A DNA stretch of 64,000 bases from Streptomyces sp. CB03234 (GTDB lineage Bacteria > Actinomycetota > Actinomycetes > Streptomycetales > Streptomycetaceae): assembly GCF_001905885.1 (NCBI RefSeq), contig NZ_LIYH01000003.1, positions 496,001-560,000 of the forward strand, read 5' to 3'. Shown here piece after piece: positions 47,468 to 55,824 of this stretch. Positions within the stretch are counted from its first letter, which is position 1; every line of letters begins with the position of its first letter. The notes beneath the pieces are model-generated. The model was not told where the DNA came from and made no database searches. It worked only from the letters and a program-made list of their open reading frames with translations. Position numbers and translations under genes: made by a program.

Positions 47468-48175
47468 TCAATCGCCGGCTCGCACGTCACCGTCCGATTC
47501 CAGGGCTTCTGCCCAGGTGTCGAAGACCAGCGCGTACCGCTCGTCCGCCACCGGGCCGCCCCACAAGTCCGGTTCGGCGCCGAGCGGTTCTATGTGCAAC
47601 TCGCCACGCACCAGCGGGCGCACCATCGCGGCCAGGTTCTCGGCGCCGATTCCCCCGTTCCACGGCAGGGTTTCGGCGCCGGTCACGTACGGCATGTCGC
47701 CGTTCCGGTCCGCCTCACGCCACCGCCCCTCGATCAGCACCAGCCGGCCTCCCGGCCGCAGGCGGCCCACCCAGTCCCGCAGCGCCGCCTCCGGGTCGGG
47801 CAGCGTCCACACCAGGTGTCGGCAGAGCACGGCACCGAACCGCTCCTCCCCGGTCGGGGGTTCCATGGCGTCGCCGACCAGGAAACGCCCCGCGAGGCCG
47901 GCCGCCGCGAACTTGGCACGGGCCCGGTCAACCATGCGCGGTGCCAGGTCCACGCCGGTCACGCGGTGTCCGGACTCTGCCAGCAGCAGGGACATCGAAC
48001 CGGTGCCGGAGCCGATGTCGAGGACGTCGACCGGTTCGGAAGGCATCCACCTGCGCACGAGCCGCGCCCACGCGGCGCGCGTGGAGGCGGCCCGCAGGCC
48101 GTGGTCGGGCTCGTCGTCGAAGGACGACGCGGCGGCGTCCCAGTAGGCCGCGATGGAGGCGGTGATGTCGGTCAT
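47468..48175 (-). CDS. Class I SAM-dependent methyltransferase
   Basis: 235 residues. Motif I VDVLDIGSGTGSMSLLLAESG, motif II VTGVDLAPRMVDRA, the acidic FLVGDAMEPP and LRPGGRLVLIEGRW give a complete Methyltransf_11-type core starting near residue 45. N-terminal SIAAYWDAAASSFDDEPDHG is typical of small-molecule methyltransferases in streptomycetes. Substrate unknown. It is 51 bp after the RidA gene in the same direction and might be the tail of that operon. Confidence 0.87.
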   Translation of the reverse strand: MTDITASIAAYWDAAASSFDDEPDHGLRAASTRAAWARLVRRWMPSEPVDVLDIGSGTGSMSLLLAESGHRVTGVDLAPRMVDRARAKFAAAGLAGRFLVGDAMEPPTGEERFGAVLCRHLVWTLPDPEAALRDWVGRLRPGGRLVLIEGRWREADRNGDMPYVTGAETLPWNGGIGAENLAAMVRPLVRGELHIEPLGAEPDLWGGPVADERYALVFDTWAEALESDGDVRAGD

Positions 48176-48226
48176 GACTCGATGCTCGCAGCCACCACTG
48201 ACAATGCCGCACCGCGCGCCGGGCGT

Positions 48227-48625
48227 TCAGTCCAGCACCGCGAACCCGTCCAGTTCCACCAGCGCCTGTTGGTCCCAGAGGCGGGCCGCGCCGATGACCG
48301 CCATCGCCGGGTAGTCGCGGCCCGCGAGGCGGCGCCAGATGCGGCCGAGTTCGGGGGCGCGGGCGCGGTAGTCGGCGACGTCCGTGGCGTAGACGGTGAC
48401 GCGGGCGAGGTCGGCGGGGGTGCCGCCGGCGGCCTTGAGGGCGGTCAGGAGGTTGCCGAGGGCGGTCTCGAACTGTTCCGGGAGGGTGTCCCCGACCACG
48501 CGCCCGGCCCCGTCGAGCGCGGTCTGGCCGGCCAGGAAGACCAGGCGGGAGCCGGTGGCGGTGACCGCGTGGGAGAAGCCCGTGGGTGGGGAGAGTTCGG
48601 CGGGGTTGACGCGTTCGAGGCTCAT
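48227..48625 (-). CDS. RidA-family enamine/imine deaminase
   Basis: 132 residues, YjgF/YER057c/UK114 fold: LVFLAGQTALDGAGRVVG, then EQFETALGNLLTALKAAGG and VTVYATDVADYR. The start overlaps the stop of the acyl-CoA dehydrogenase gene (ATGA). In this cluster it may hydrolyse the enamine or imine left by ring reduction of 2-aminobenzoyl-CoA, releasing ammonia. The catalytic Arg of the archetypal RidA loop is not clearly in its usual place, so a related subfamily is likely. Confidence 0.88.
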   Translation of the reverse strand: MSLERVNPAELSPPTGFSHAVTATGSRLVFLAGQTALDGAGRVVGDTLPEQFETALGNLLTALKAAGGTPADLARVTVYATDVADYRARAPELGRIWRRLAGRDYPAMAVIGAARLWDQQALVELDGFAVLD

Positions 48626-49734
48626 CGGGCGTACAGCTCCTTCGCGATGATCGTGCGCTGGACCTCGGTCGCGCCCTCGTAGATGCGCGGCGCCCGCACC
48701 TCCCGGTACAGGTGCTCCAGCAGGTGGCCGCGTTGCAGGGCGCGGGCGCCGTGGAGCTGGACGGCGGCGTCGACGACGTACTGCGCGGTCTCGGTGGCCA
48801 GCAGCTTCGCCATGGCGGCGCGCTTGGGGACGTCGGGGGCGCCCGCGTCGTACGCCGCTGCCGCCGCGTAGACGAGCAGGCGGGCGGCCTCGGTGCGGGT
48901 GGCCATCTCGGCGACCTGGTGGGAGACGGCCTGAAGGTCCTTCAGTACGCCGCCGAAAGCGGCCCGTCCGGCGGTGTGCGCGAGCGTCGCGTCCAGGGCG
49001 GCCTGGGCCATGCCGACCGCGAAGGCGCCGACGCTGGGCCGGAAGAGGTTGAGGGTGGTCATGGCGACGCGGAAGCCCCTGTCCACCTCGCCGAGGACAT
49101 CCGCGCGGGTGACCGGTACGGCGTCGAAGTGGAGCGCGCCGATGGGGTGCGGGGACAGCATGTCGAGCGGGGTGCCGGTGAGGCCGGGGCGGTCGGCGGG
49201 GACGAGGAAGGCGGTGACGCCACGCGCGCCGGCGCCCGGTGTGGTGCGGGCGAAGACGGTGGAGAAGTCGGCCTCGGGGGCGTTGGAGATCCAGCGTTTC
49301 TCGCCGGTCAGCCGCCAGCCGTCCCCCACCGGTGCCGCCTCCAGGGCGAGCGCCGCCGCGTCCGAGCCCGCGTCGGGCTCGCTGAGCGCGAACGCGGCGA
49401 CCGCCCGGCCCGCCGTCACCTCCGGCAGCCAGCGCGCCCGCTGTTCGGGCGTGCCGGAGGCGGCGACCGGGTGGGCGCCGAGGCCCTGGAGGGCCAGGGC
49501 GGTCTCCGCCTCCGTACAGGCCTGCGCGAGGGATTCGCGCATCAGGCACAGGTCGAGGGCGCCCGCGCCGAAGAGGCGGCCGATCAGGCCCAGTTCGCCG
49601 AGCGCGGCGACCAGCGGGCGGTTGACCCGGCCCGGCTCGCCCTTCTCGGCGAGCGGGCGGAGGCGTTCGGCGGCCAGGGCGCGCAGCTCGGTGCACCAGG
49701 CGGTTTGGGCGGGATCGAGTGAGAATACGGGCAT
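48622..49734 (-). CDS. Acyl-CoA dehydrogenase
   Basis: 370 residues with the three acyl-CoA dehydrogenase domains. FAALSEPDAGSD-type motif is AAFALSEPDAGSDAAAL, the FAD contact is GEKRWISNAPEADF, and the C-terminal catalytic base Glu is in RIYEGATEVQRTIIAKEL. Expected to oxidise a cyclic or branched acyl-CoA in the aromatic-CoA pathway, passing electrons to ETF. The ATG at 49734 has GAGGGGG 5-6 nt upstream. First gene of a dehydrogenase-RidA operon, divergent from the ligase gene across a 96-bp shared promoter. Confidence 0.92.
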   Translation of the reverse strand: MPVFSLDPAQTAWCTELRALAAERLRPLAEKGEPGRVNRPLVAALGELGLIGRLFGAGALDLCLMRESLAQACTEAETALALQGLGAHPVAASGTPEQRARWLPEVTAGRAVAAFALSEPDAGSDAAALALEAAPVGDGWRLTGEKRWISNAPEADFSTVFARTTPGAGARGVTAFLVPADRPGLTGTPLDMLSPHPIGALHFDAVPVTRADVLGEVDRGFRVAMTTLNLFRPSVGAFAVGMAQAALDATLAHTAGRAAFGGVLKDLQAVSHQVAEMATRTEAARLLVYAAAAAYDAGAPDVPKRAAMAKLLATETAQYVVDAAVQLHGARALQRGHLLEHLYREVRAPRIYEGATEVQRTIIAKELYAR

Positions 49735-49768
49735 TCATGCCCCCTCAAAGACATCTATCGCGGGCCGT

Positions 49769-49795
49769 TGACTGTCGTCACATGAACGATACGCT
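49769..49795. promoter_or_regulatory. Operator-like motif, copy 1 (TGACN4GTCAC ... CGATACGCT)
   Basis: In the divergent promoter between acyl-CoA dehydrogenase and ligase genes: TGACTGTCGTCAC, 5 nt, then CGATACGCT. The first block has TGAC/GTCA symmetry. A second copy with the same two blocks lies upstream of the crotonase gene at 55555-55583. Confidence 0.6.
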
Positions 49796-49830
49796 CGATG
49801 AGCGTTCCCACCACGCCAAGGGGGCGAACC

Positions 49831-51480
49831 ATGGAGCTCACGCCTTCGGCCCATCGCGACACCTTTGCCCGGGAGCATCTGCCACCGCGCGAGCAGTGGC
49901 CGGAGCTCGTCTTCGACCTCCCCGAGCTGCGCTACCCCGACCGGCTCAATTGCGGGGCGGAACTTCTGGACCGCACGGTGGAACGGTTCGGCGCGGACCG
50001 GCCGGTCTTCCGGGACGGCGCCGGCCGGGTCTGGACGTACGGCGAGCTGCGCGGCCGCGTCGACCGGATCGCCCACGCGCTCACCCACGACCTGGGCGTG
50101 GTGCCCGGCAACCGGGTGCTGCTGCGCGGGCCGACCACGCCGTGGCTGGCTGCCTGCTGGCTGGCGGTGATGAAGGCGGGCGCGGTCGCCGTCACCGTAC
50201 TGGCGGGGCAGCGCGCGCAGGAGCTGGCCGTGATGTGCGAGATGGCCGGCATCAGCCACGCGCTGTGCGACGTCCGCGCGGTGGACGACCTGGTGAAGGC
50301 GGAGGTGCCGGGGCTGCGGATCACGGCGTACGGCGGTGACGCGCCCGACGACCTGCTGCACCTCGCGGCCCGGCACCCCGGCGCGTACGAGGCGGTCGAC
50401 ACGGCGGCCGACGACGTCGCGCTGATCGCGTTCACGTCCGGGACGACCGGGCAGCCCAAGGGGTGCATGCACTTCCACCGCGATGTGCTGGCCGTCGCGG
50501 ACACGTTCTCCGCGCGCGTGCTGCGGCCCGAGCCGGACGACCTGTTCGCGGGCAGTCCGCCGCTGGGGTTCACCTTCGGGCTGGGCGGACTGGTGATCTT
50601 CCCGATGCGGGCGGGGGCCTCGGCGCTGCTGCTGGAGCAGGCCGGGCCCAGGCAGCTGCTCCCGGCGGTCGCCGAGCACCGGGTGACGGTGCTGTTCACC
50701 GCGCCGACCGCCTACCGGGTGATGCTGGACGACCTCGACGCGTACGACACCACCTCGCTGCGCCGCTGTGTGTCGGCCGGCGAGAACCTGCCCGCCGCCA
50801 CCTGGCACGCCTGGTACGAGCGGACCGGGCTGCGCCTGATCAACGGCATCGGCGCCACCGAGCTGCTGCACATCTTCGTCTCCGCGGCCGACGACGCGAT
50901 CCGCCCCGGGACGACGGGGGTGCCGGTTCCCGGGTGGCACGCGCGCGTGGTGGACGATTCCGGGGAGCAGGTCCCGGACGGACAGGAGGGGTTCCTGGCC
51001 GTACGCGGCCCCGTGGGGTGCCGTTATCTGGCCGATCCGCGCCAGAGCGAGTACGTCCGGCACGGCTGGAACATCACGGGCGACACCTATGTGCGCGAGC
51101 CGGACGGCTACCTGCGCTATGTCGCCCGCGCGGACGACATGATCATCTCGGCCGGGTACAACATCGCCGGCCCGCAGGTCGAGGAGGCCCTGCTGGCCCA
51201 CCCCGATGTGCTGGAGGCGGCCGTGGTGGGCCATCCGGACGAGGTGCGCGGCCAGATCGTGGTGGCGTACACGGTGCTGCGCGACGGCCTGCCCCGCGAC
51301 GACTCCACCGCCCAGGCGCTGCGCGCCTTCGTGAAGGACCGCCTCGTCCCGTACAAGTGCCCGCGCTGGATCGTCTTCCTGGACGCCCTCCCCCGCACGG
51401 CCACCGGGAAGCTGCAACGCTTCCGGCTGCGTGACCAGGCCGCAGCCCAGGACACACCCGAGGACACGCACGTAAAGTGA
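49831..51480 (+). CDS. Aryl-CoA ligase, probable 2-aminobenzoate-CoA ligase
   Basis: 549 residues, ANL-superfamily adenylating enzyme. P-loop IAFTSGTTGQPKGCMHFH (about 205-222), A5 NGIGATELLHIFVSA, A7 GWNITGDTYVREPDGYLRYV, A8 ARADDMIISAGYNIAGPQVE and A10 PRTATGKLQRF with the catalytic Lys. The family-specific NCGAELLDRTVERFG start and FTFGLGGLVIFPMRAGAS loop are those of benzoate/2-aminobenzoate-CoA ligases. Activates the aromatic acid as its CoA thioester. ATG at 49831 follows AAGGGGG by 7 nt. It precedes the PaaX-like regulator gene by 4 nt. Confidence 0.9.
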   Translation: MELTPSAHRDTFAREHLPPREQWPELVFDLPELRYPDRLNCGAELLDRTVERFGADRPVFRDGAGRVWTYGELRGRVDRIAHALTHDLGVVPGNRVLLRGPTTPWLAACWLAVMKAGAVAVTVLAGQRAQELAVMCEMAGISHALCDVRAVDDLVKAEVPGLRITAYGGDAPDDLLHLAARHPGAYEAVDTAADDVALIAFTSGTTGQPKGCMHFHRDVLAVADTFSARVLRPEPDDLFAGSPPLGFTFGLGGLVIFPMRAGASALLLEQAGPRQLLPAVAEHRVTVLFTAPTAYRVMLDDLDAYDTTSLRRCVSAGENLPAATWHAWYERTGLRLINGIGATELLHIFVSAADDAIRPGTTGVPVPGWHARVVDDSGEQVPDGQEGFLAVRGPVGCRYLADPRQSEYVRHGWNITGDTYVREPDGYLRYVARADDMIISAGYNIAGPQVEEALLAHPDVLEAAVVGHPDEVRGQIVVAYTVLRDGLPRDDSTAQALRAFVKDRLVPYKCPRWIVFLDALPRTATGKLQRFRLRDQAAAQDTPEDTHVK

Positions 51481-51484
51481 TCAC

Positions 51485-52303
51485 GTGGCCGAGCAGCACA
51501 CCCCGCGTTCCCTGATCGTGTCCCTGTACGGCGCGTACGGGCGGACGCCCGACAACGCCCCGCTGCCGGTGGCCGAGCTGATCCGGCTGCTGGCGGTGCT
51601 GGGCGTGGACGCGCCGTCCGTGCGCTCCTCCGTCTCACGGCTCAAGCGCCGCGGGCTGCTGGAGCCGTGCCGTACGCCGGACGGGTCCGCCGGGTACGCC
51701 CTTTCGGACGACGCCCGGCAGCTCCTGGACGACGGTGACCGCCGGATCTACGCGGCGGGCGAGCCGCACGAGGACGACGGCTGGGTCCTCGCCGTCTTCT
51801 CGGTGCCCGAGGTCGAGCGGCACAAGCGGCACCTGCTGCGTTCCCGCCTGGGGCGTCTGGGCTTCGGGACGGCGGCTCCGGGCGTGTGGATCGCGCCCGC
51901 CGCACTGTACGAGGAGACCCGGCACACCCTCCAGCGGCTCCAGCTGGACCCGTACGTGGACCTGTTCCGCGGCGAGCACCTGGGCTTCGCGGCGACGGCG
52001 GAGGCGGTGGGCCGGTGGTGGGACCTGGCGGCGATCGCCAAGCTGTACGAGGAGTTCCTGGACCTCCACGAGCCGGGCTTGCGCGCCTGGTCGACCCGCG
52101 AGCCGTCGCCCGAGGAGGCGTACCGGGACTACCTGCTCGCCCTGGACTCCTGGCGCCGTCTGCCGTACGCCGACCCCGGCCTGCCGGCCGCGCTGCTCCC
52201 GGCGGGCTGGCCGGGTGGCAGGGCGGCGGCGGTCTTCGGCGGGCTGCACGGACTGCTGCGGGACAAGGGCGAGGCGTTCGTCAGGAGCGCGGAGCCGGCG
52301 TGA
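51485..52303 (+). CDS. PaaX-family transcriptional regulator
   Basis: 272 residues. N-terminal winged HTH (PRSLIVSLYGAYGRT, then LLAVLGVDAPSVRSSVSRLKRRG), central Cas2-like domain (GWVLAVFSVPEVERHKRHLLRSRL, GFGTAAPGVWIAP) and a C-terminal helical domain (DPGLPAALLPAGWPG), the full PaaX layout. PaaX proteins repress aryl-CoA catabolic operons and are released by the CoA thioester. GTG start 4 nt after the ligase stop. The likely binding sites are the paired motifs at 49769 and 55555. It converges on the monooxygenase gene; the gap holds three short GGGGCGCC direct repeats. Confidence 0.9.
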   Translation: MAEQHTPRSLIVSLYGAYGRTPDNAPLPVAELIRLLAVLGVDAPSVRSSVSRLKRRGLLEPCRTPDGSAGYALSDDARQLLDDGDRRIYAAGEPHEDDGWVLAVFSVPEVERHKRHLLRSRLGRLGFGTAAPGVWIAPAALYEETRHTLQRLQLDPYVDLFRGEHLGFAATAEAVGRWWDLAAIAKLYEEFLDLHEPGLRAWSTREPSPEEAYRDYLLALDSWRRLPYADPGLPAALLPAGWPGGRAAAVFGGLHGLLRDKGEAFVRSAEPA

Positions 52304-52336
52304 GCAGGGGCGCCGACGCGAGCCGGGGCGCCGGCG

Positions 52337-54637
52337 TCAGGAGCGGGGCGCCAGGCTGAGGCGCGGCTTGGGCGCGTCCGTGCGGCCCGTGGGCGGCTTG
52401 CGGCTGCCCGCGCGGTACGGGAGAGGCCACGGGGCACCGGGGCCGTCGTAGCCCTGGTCGGCCGCCGCGTGGAGGGTCCAGTGCGGGTCGTAGAGGTGCG
52501 GGCGGGCCAGGGCGCACAGGTCGGCGCGGCCGGCCAGCAGCAGGGAGTTGACGTCGTCCCAGGACGAGATCGCGCCGACCGCGATGACGGGGACCTTCAG
52601 CGCGTTGCGGATCTTGTCGGCGTACGGGGTCTGGTACGAGCGGCCGTACTCGGGGCGCTCGTCGGGCACGACCTGGCCGGTGGAGACGTCGATGGCGTCG
52701 GCGCCGTGCCGCACGAAGGCGCGGGCGATCTCGACGGCCTCCTCGGCGGTGGTGCCGCCGGGCGCCCAGTCGGTGGCGGAGATGCGTACGGTCATGGGCC
52801 GCTCGCCGGGCCAGGCGGCCCGTACCGCGTCGAACACCTCCAGCGGGAAGCGGAGCCGGCCGGCCAGCGAGCCGCCGTAGGCGTCGGTGCGGCGGTTGGT
52901 GAGCGGGGAGAGGAACCCGGACAGCAGGTAGCCGTGGGCGCAGTGCAGCTCCAGCAGGTCGAAGCCGGCGCGGGCGGCGCGCCGGGCGGCCGCCGCGAAC
53001 TGTTCCCTTATGTCGGTGAGGGCGGCCCGGTGCAGTTCGTACGGGACCTGGTTGACACCCGGGCGGTACGGGATCGGGGAGGCGGCGACCAGCGGCCAGT
53101 TGCCGGAGTCGAGGGGCTGGTCGATGCCCTCCCACATGAGCTTGGTGGAGCCCTTGCGGCCGGAGTGGCCGAGCTGGACGCCGATGGCGGTGCCCGGGGA
53201 CTGCTGGTGGACGAAGTCGGTGACGCGGCGCCAGGCGGCGGCCTGACCGGGGGTCCACAGCCCGGCGCAGCCGGGGGTGATCCGGCCCTCGGGGCTGACG
53301 CAGACCATCTCGGTCATGACGAGCCCGGCGCCGCCGAGCGCGCGGGCGCCGAGGTGGACGAGGTGGAAGTCGCCGGGGACGCCGTCCACGGCCGAGTACA
53401 TGTCCATGGGTGAGACGACGATCCGGTTGCGCAGGGTCAGGCCGCGCAGCCGGAACGGGGTGAACATCGGCGGGGTGCCGGGCGGGCAGCCGAAGTCGCG
53501 TTCGACGGTGTCGGTGAAGCGCGGGTCGCGCAGCCGCAGGTTGTCGTGGGTGACGCGGCGGCTGCGGGTGAGGAGGTTGAACGCGAACTGGCGGGGCGGC
53601 TGGTCCAGGTAGTCCGCGAGGTCCTCGAACCAGCGGAGGCTGGCGGCGGCCGCGCGCTGGGTGGACTCGACGACGGGGCGGCGTTCGGCCTCGTACGCCG
53701 TGAGCGCCCGCTCCAGGTCGGGTTGCTCCTCGACGCAGGCGGCGAGCGCGAGGGCGTCCTCGACGGCGAGTTTGGTGCCGGAGCCGATGGAGAAGTGCGC
53801 GGTGTGGGCGGCGTCGCCGAGGAGCACGGTGGTGCCGTGCGACCAGCGCTCGTTGACGACGGTACGGAAGGCGGTCCAGGACGAGTTGTTGGAGGCGAGC
53901 TGCCGGCCCTGGAGCGCGTCGGCGAAGATCTTGGCGCAGCGGGCGATGGACTCCTGCTCGTCCAGCTCGTCGAACCCGGCCGCCCGCCACACCTCCTCCC
54001 GCATCTCGACGATGACGGTGGAGGCGTCCGCCGCGTACGGATAGCCGTGCAGCTGCATCACACCGTGCTCGGTCTCGGCGATCTCGAAACGGAAGGCGTC
54101 GAAGGCGAAGTCGGCGGCGAGCCAGATGTAGCGGCAGCGGTGGGTGGTGAGGTGGGGCGCGAAGACGTCGGCGTGCGCCTCACGGGTCCTGCTGTGTACG
54201 CCGTCGGCGGCGACGACCAGGTCGTACGCGGCGGCCAGCTCGGCGGCGGGCGGCGCCTCGGTACGGAAGCGGAGGCGTACGCCGAGGTCGGCGCAGCGCT
54301 CGTGGAGGATCTCCAGGAGCCGGCGGCGGCCGAGGGCGGCGAAGCCGTGGCCGCCGGAGGTGAGGGTGCGGCCGCGGTGGACGATGTCGATGTCGTCCCA
54401 GCGGACGAACTCCGCCTGGAGCGCGGCGTACACGGCGGGGTCGGCGTGCTCGATGCCGCCGAGGGTCTCGTCGGAGAGGACGACACCGAAGCCGAAGGTG
54501 TCGTCGGGGGCGTTCCGCTCCCAGACGGTGATGTCACGGGCGGGGTCGAGGCGCTTGAGCAGCGCGGCGGCGTACAGCCCGCCGGGGCCGCCGCCGATGA
54601 CGGCGACGCGCAGGGGACGCGGACGTGAGGGTCCCAT
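52337..54637 (-). CDS. Bifunctional 2-aminobenzoyl-CoA (or salicylyl-CoA) monooxygenase/reductase
   Basis: 766 residues, two fused enzymes. Residues 1 to about 390 form a class A flavin monooxygenase (VAVIGGGPGGLYAAALLKRL; VVAADGVHSRTR; GDAAHTAHFSIGSGTKLAVE). Residues about 395-745 form an old-yellow-enzyme-type flavin reductase (SPMDMYSAVDGVPGDFHLVH; LHCAHGYLLSGFLSPLTNRR; IAVGAISSWDDVNSLLLAGR). This is the architecture of 2-aminobenzoyl-CoA monooxygenase/reductase, which hydroxylates and then reduces the ring so that beta-oxidation-like steps can open it. Salicylyl-CoA 5-hydroxylase has a closely related N-terminal half, so the substrate could be either. The crotonase gene ends 6 nt upstream; co-transcribed. 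Confidence 0.9.
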   Translation of the reverse strand: MGPSRPRPLRVAVIGGGPGGLYAAALLKRLDPARDITVWERNAPDDTFGFGVVLSDETLGGIEHADPAVYAALQAEFVRWDDIDIVHRGRTLTSGGHGFAALGRRRLLEILHERCADLGVRLRFRTEAPPAAELAAAYDLVVAADGVHSRTREAHADVFAPHLTTHRCRYIWLAADFAFDAFRFEIAETEHGVMQLHGYPYAADASTVIVEMREEVWRAAGFDELDEQESIARCAKIFADALQGRQLASNNSSWTAFRTVVNERWSHGTTVLLGDAAHTAHFSIGSGTKLAVEDALALAACVEEQPDLERALTAYEAERRPVVESTQRAAAASLRWFEDLADYLDQPPRQFAFNLLTRSRRVTHDNLRLRDPRFTDTVERDFGCPPGTPPMFTPFRLRGLTLRNRIVVSPMDMYSAVDGVPGDFHLVHLGARALGGAGLVMTEMVCVSPEGRITPGCAGLWTPGQAAAWRRVTDFVHQQSPGTAIGVQLGHSGRKGSTKLMWEGIDQPLDSGNWPLVAASPIPYRPGVNQVPYELHRAALTDIREQFAAAARRAARAGFDLLELHCAHGYLLSGFLSPLTNRRTDAYGGSLAGRLRFPLEVFDAVRAAWPGERPMTVRISATDWAPGGTTAEEAVEIARAFVRHGADAIDVSTGQVVPDERPEYGRSYQTPYADKIRNALKVPVIAVGAISSWDDVNSLLLAGRADLCALARPHLYDPHWTLHAAADQGYDGPGAPWPLPYRAGSRKPPTGRTDAPKPRLSLAPRS

Positions 54638-54643
54638 GGCCGG

Positions 54644-55471
54644 TCACCGCCCCTGCCACTTGGGCGGCCGCTTCTCGGTGAAGGCGGCATGGAACTCGGC
54701 GTAGTCCTCGCCGTTCATGAGGAGGGCCTGGGTGGCGGCGTCCAGTTCGACGGAGGCGGCGAGCGGCATGTCGAGCTCGGCCGTCAGCAGCGCCTTGGTC
54801 TGCGCGTACGCGAGGGCGGGGCCGTCGGCGAGCAGACGGGCGAGCTCGGCGGCGCGGGCGTCGGCGCCGCCTTCCTCGGTCAGCTCGCTGATCAGGCCGA
54901 TGCGCTCGGCCTCGGGGGCGCGGACGGGTTCGCCGAGCATCAGCAGCCGGGTGGCGTGCCCGAGGCCGACGACGCGTGGGAGGAGGTAGGCGGCGCCCAT
55001 GTCGCCGCCCGAGAGGCCGACCTTGGTGAAGAGGAACGCGAACCGGGCGGAGGGGTCGGCGACCCGGAAGTCGGCGGCCAGCGCGAGGACCGCGCCGGCG
55101 CCCGCCGCGACCCCGTGGACGGCGGCGATCACGGGGAAGGGCGCCTCGCGCAGCGCCCGGACGACCTGGCCGGTCATGCGGTTGAAGTCGAGGAGCTGGG
55201 CGGTGTCCATGGCGAGGGTGGCGCCGATGATGTCGTCCACGTCGCCGCCGGAGCAGAAGCCTCGGCCCTCGCCCGCGAGGACCAGGGCGCGGACGGCGCG
55301 TTCCCGGGACAGCTCGGCGAGCAGGTCGCGGAGGTCGGCGTAGGCGCCGAAGGTGAGCGCGTTGAGCTTGGCGGGGCGGGCGAGGGTGACGGTGGCGACG
55401 CCGTCGTCGACGGCCAGCCGTACGTGCTGCCACTCCTCGGTGCGGGGCGCGGAGCTGGAGAACGGGCTCAT
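54644..55471 (-). CDS. Enoyl-CoA hydratase/isomerase family protein
   Basis: 275 residues, crotonase fold: oxyanion-hole loops EGRGFCSGGDVDDI and VHGVAAGAGAVLALAADFR, plus FLFTKVGLSGGDMGAAYLLP. The second catalytic Glu of standard hydratases (in a GLVPGGGGTQ context) is replaced by a GGDMG sequence, so it may act as a hydrolase, isomerase or ring-opening enzyme rather than a hydratase. ATG at 55471. First gene of the crotonase-monooxygenase operon; the operator-like motif at 55555-55583 is about 85 bp upstream. Confidence 0.9.
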   Translation of the reverse strand: MSPFSSSAPRTEEWQHVRLAVDDGVATVTLARPAKLNALTFGAYADLRDLLAELSRERAVRALVLAGEGRGFCSGGDVDDIIGATLAMDTAQLLDFNRMTGQVVRALREAPFPVIAAVHGVAAGAGAVLALAADFRVADPSARFAFLFTKVGLSGGDMGAAYLLPRVVGLGHATRLLMLGEPVRAPEAERIGLISELTEEGGADARAAELARLLADGPALAYAQTKALLTAELDMPLAASVELDAATQALLMNGEDYAEFHAAFTEKRPPKWQGR

Positions 55472-55554
55472 GAGGTGCGGCCTCCCTCGGTCTGCCTCGA
55501 TCTGCCCCGGTCCACCTGGGCAGATACCTGCTCCTCGAAGCTATCACTTGTACG

Positions 55555-55583
55555 TGACTTCCGTCACGCAGGCGCGATACGCT
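55555..55583 (-). promoter_or_regulatory. Operator-like motif, copy 2 (TGACN4GTCAC ... CGATACGCT)
   Basis: TGACTTCCGTCAC, 7 nt, then CGATACGCT, upstream of the crotonase gene. Same blocks and order as copy 1 at 49769-49795 with a spacer 2 nt longer. Confidence 0.6.
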
Positions 55584-55595
55584 GACCGGTGACCT

Positions 55596-55642
55596 TGCCA
55601 CAGCTGTCCGTAACCGGCGACGGTCCTGTATCAGCTGTGGCA
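55596..55642. promoter_or_regulatory. Long inverted repeat TGCCACAGCTG ... CAGCTGTGGCA
   Basis: Perfect 11-bp arms with a 25-nt spacer in the divergent region between the crotonase and HATPase genes; each arm contains the palindrome CAGCTG. It could be a paired binding site for one dimer per arm. No regulator is assigned. Confidence 0.45.
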
Positions 55643-55718
55643 CATGTCTCCCCATGGATGGGCGGGGGCCTCTGGTGTCGCTGCTCGCCCTTCGTAAGGT
55701 GAGGACAGGACCTCACAG

Positions 55719-55754
55719 GTCTCTGCCGTCTCTCCTGTCTCTACCGTCTCGCCG
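55719..55754. repeat. Four 9-nt tandem repeats (GTCTCTNCC type)
   Basis: GTCTCTGCC, GTCTCTCCT, GTCTCTACC and GTCTCGCCG in tandem, in the leader of the HATPase gene. Pyrimidine-rich; followed by CTTTTTGTTG. Confidence 0.7.
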
Positions 55755-55824
55755 CTTTTTGTTGTGCCCCGCTCCCCCCTTCCCTTCTCCCGAACGGAAC
55801 CGGCTTCACCGAACGGACCCCGCC

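Noticed and set aside
52306..52352. GGGGCGCC repeats between PaaX and the monooxygenase gene as a terminator
   Set aside because: They are direct rather than inverted repeats and give no convincing stem.
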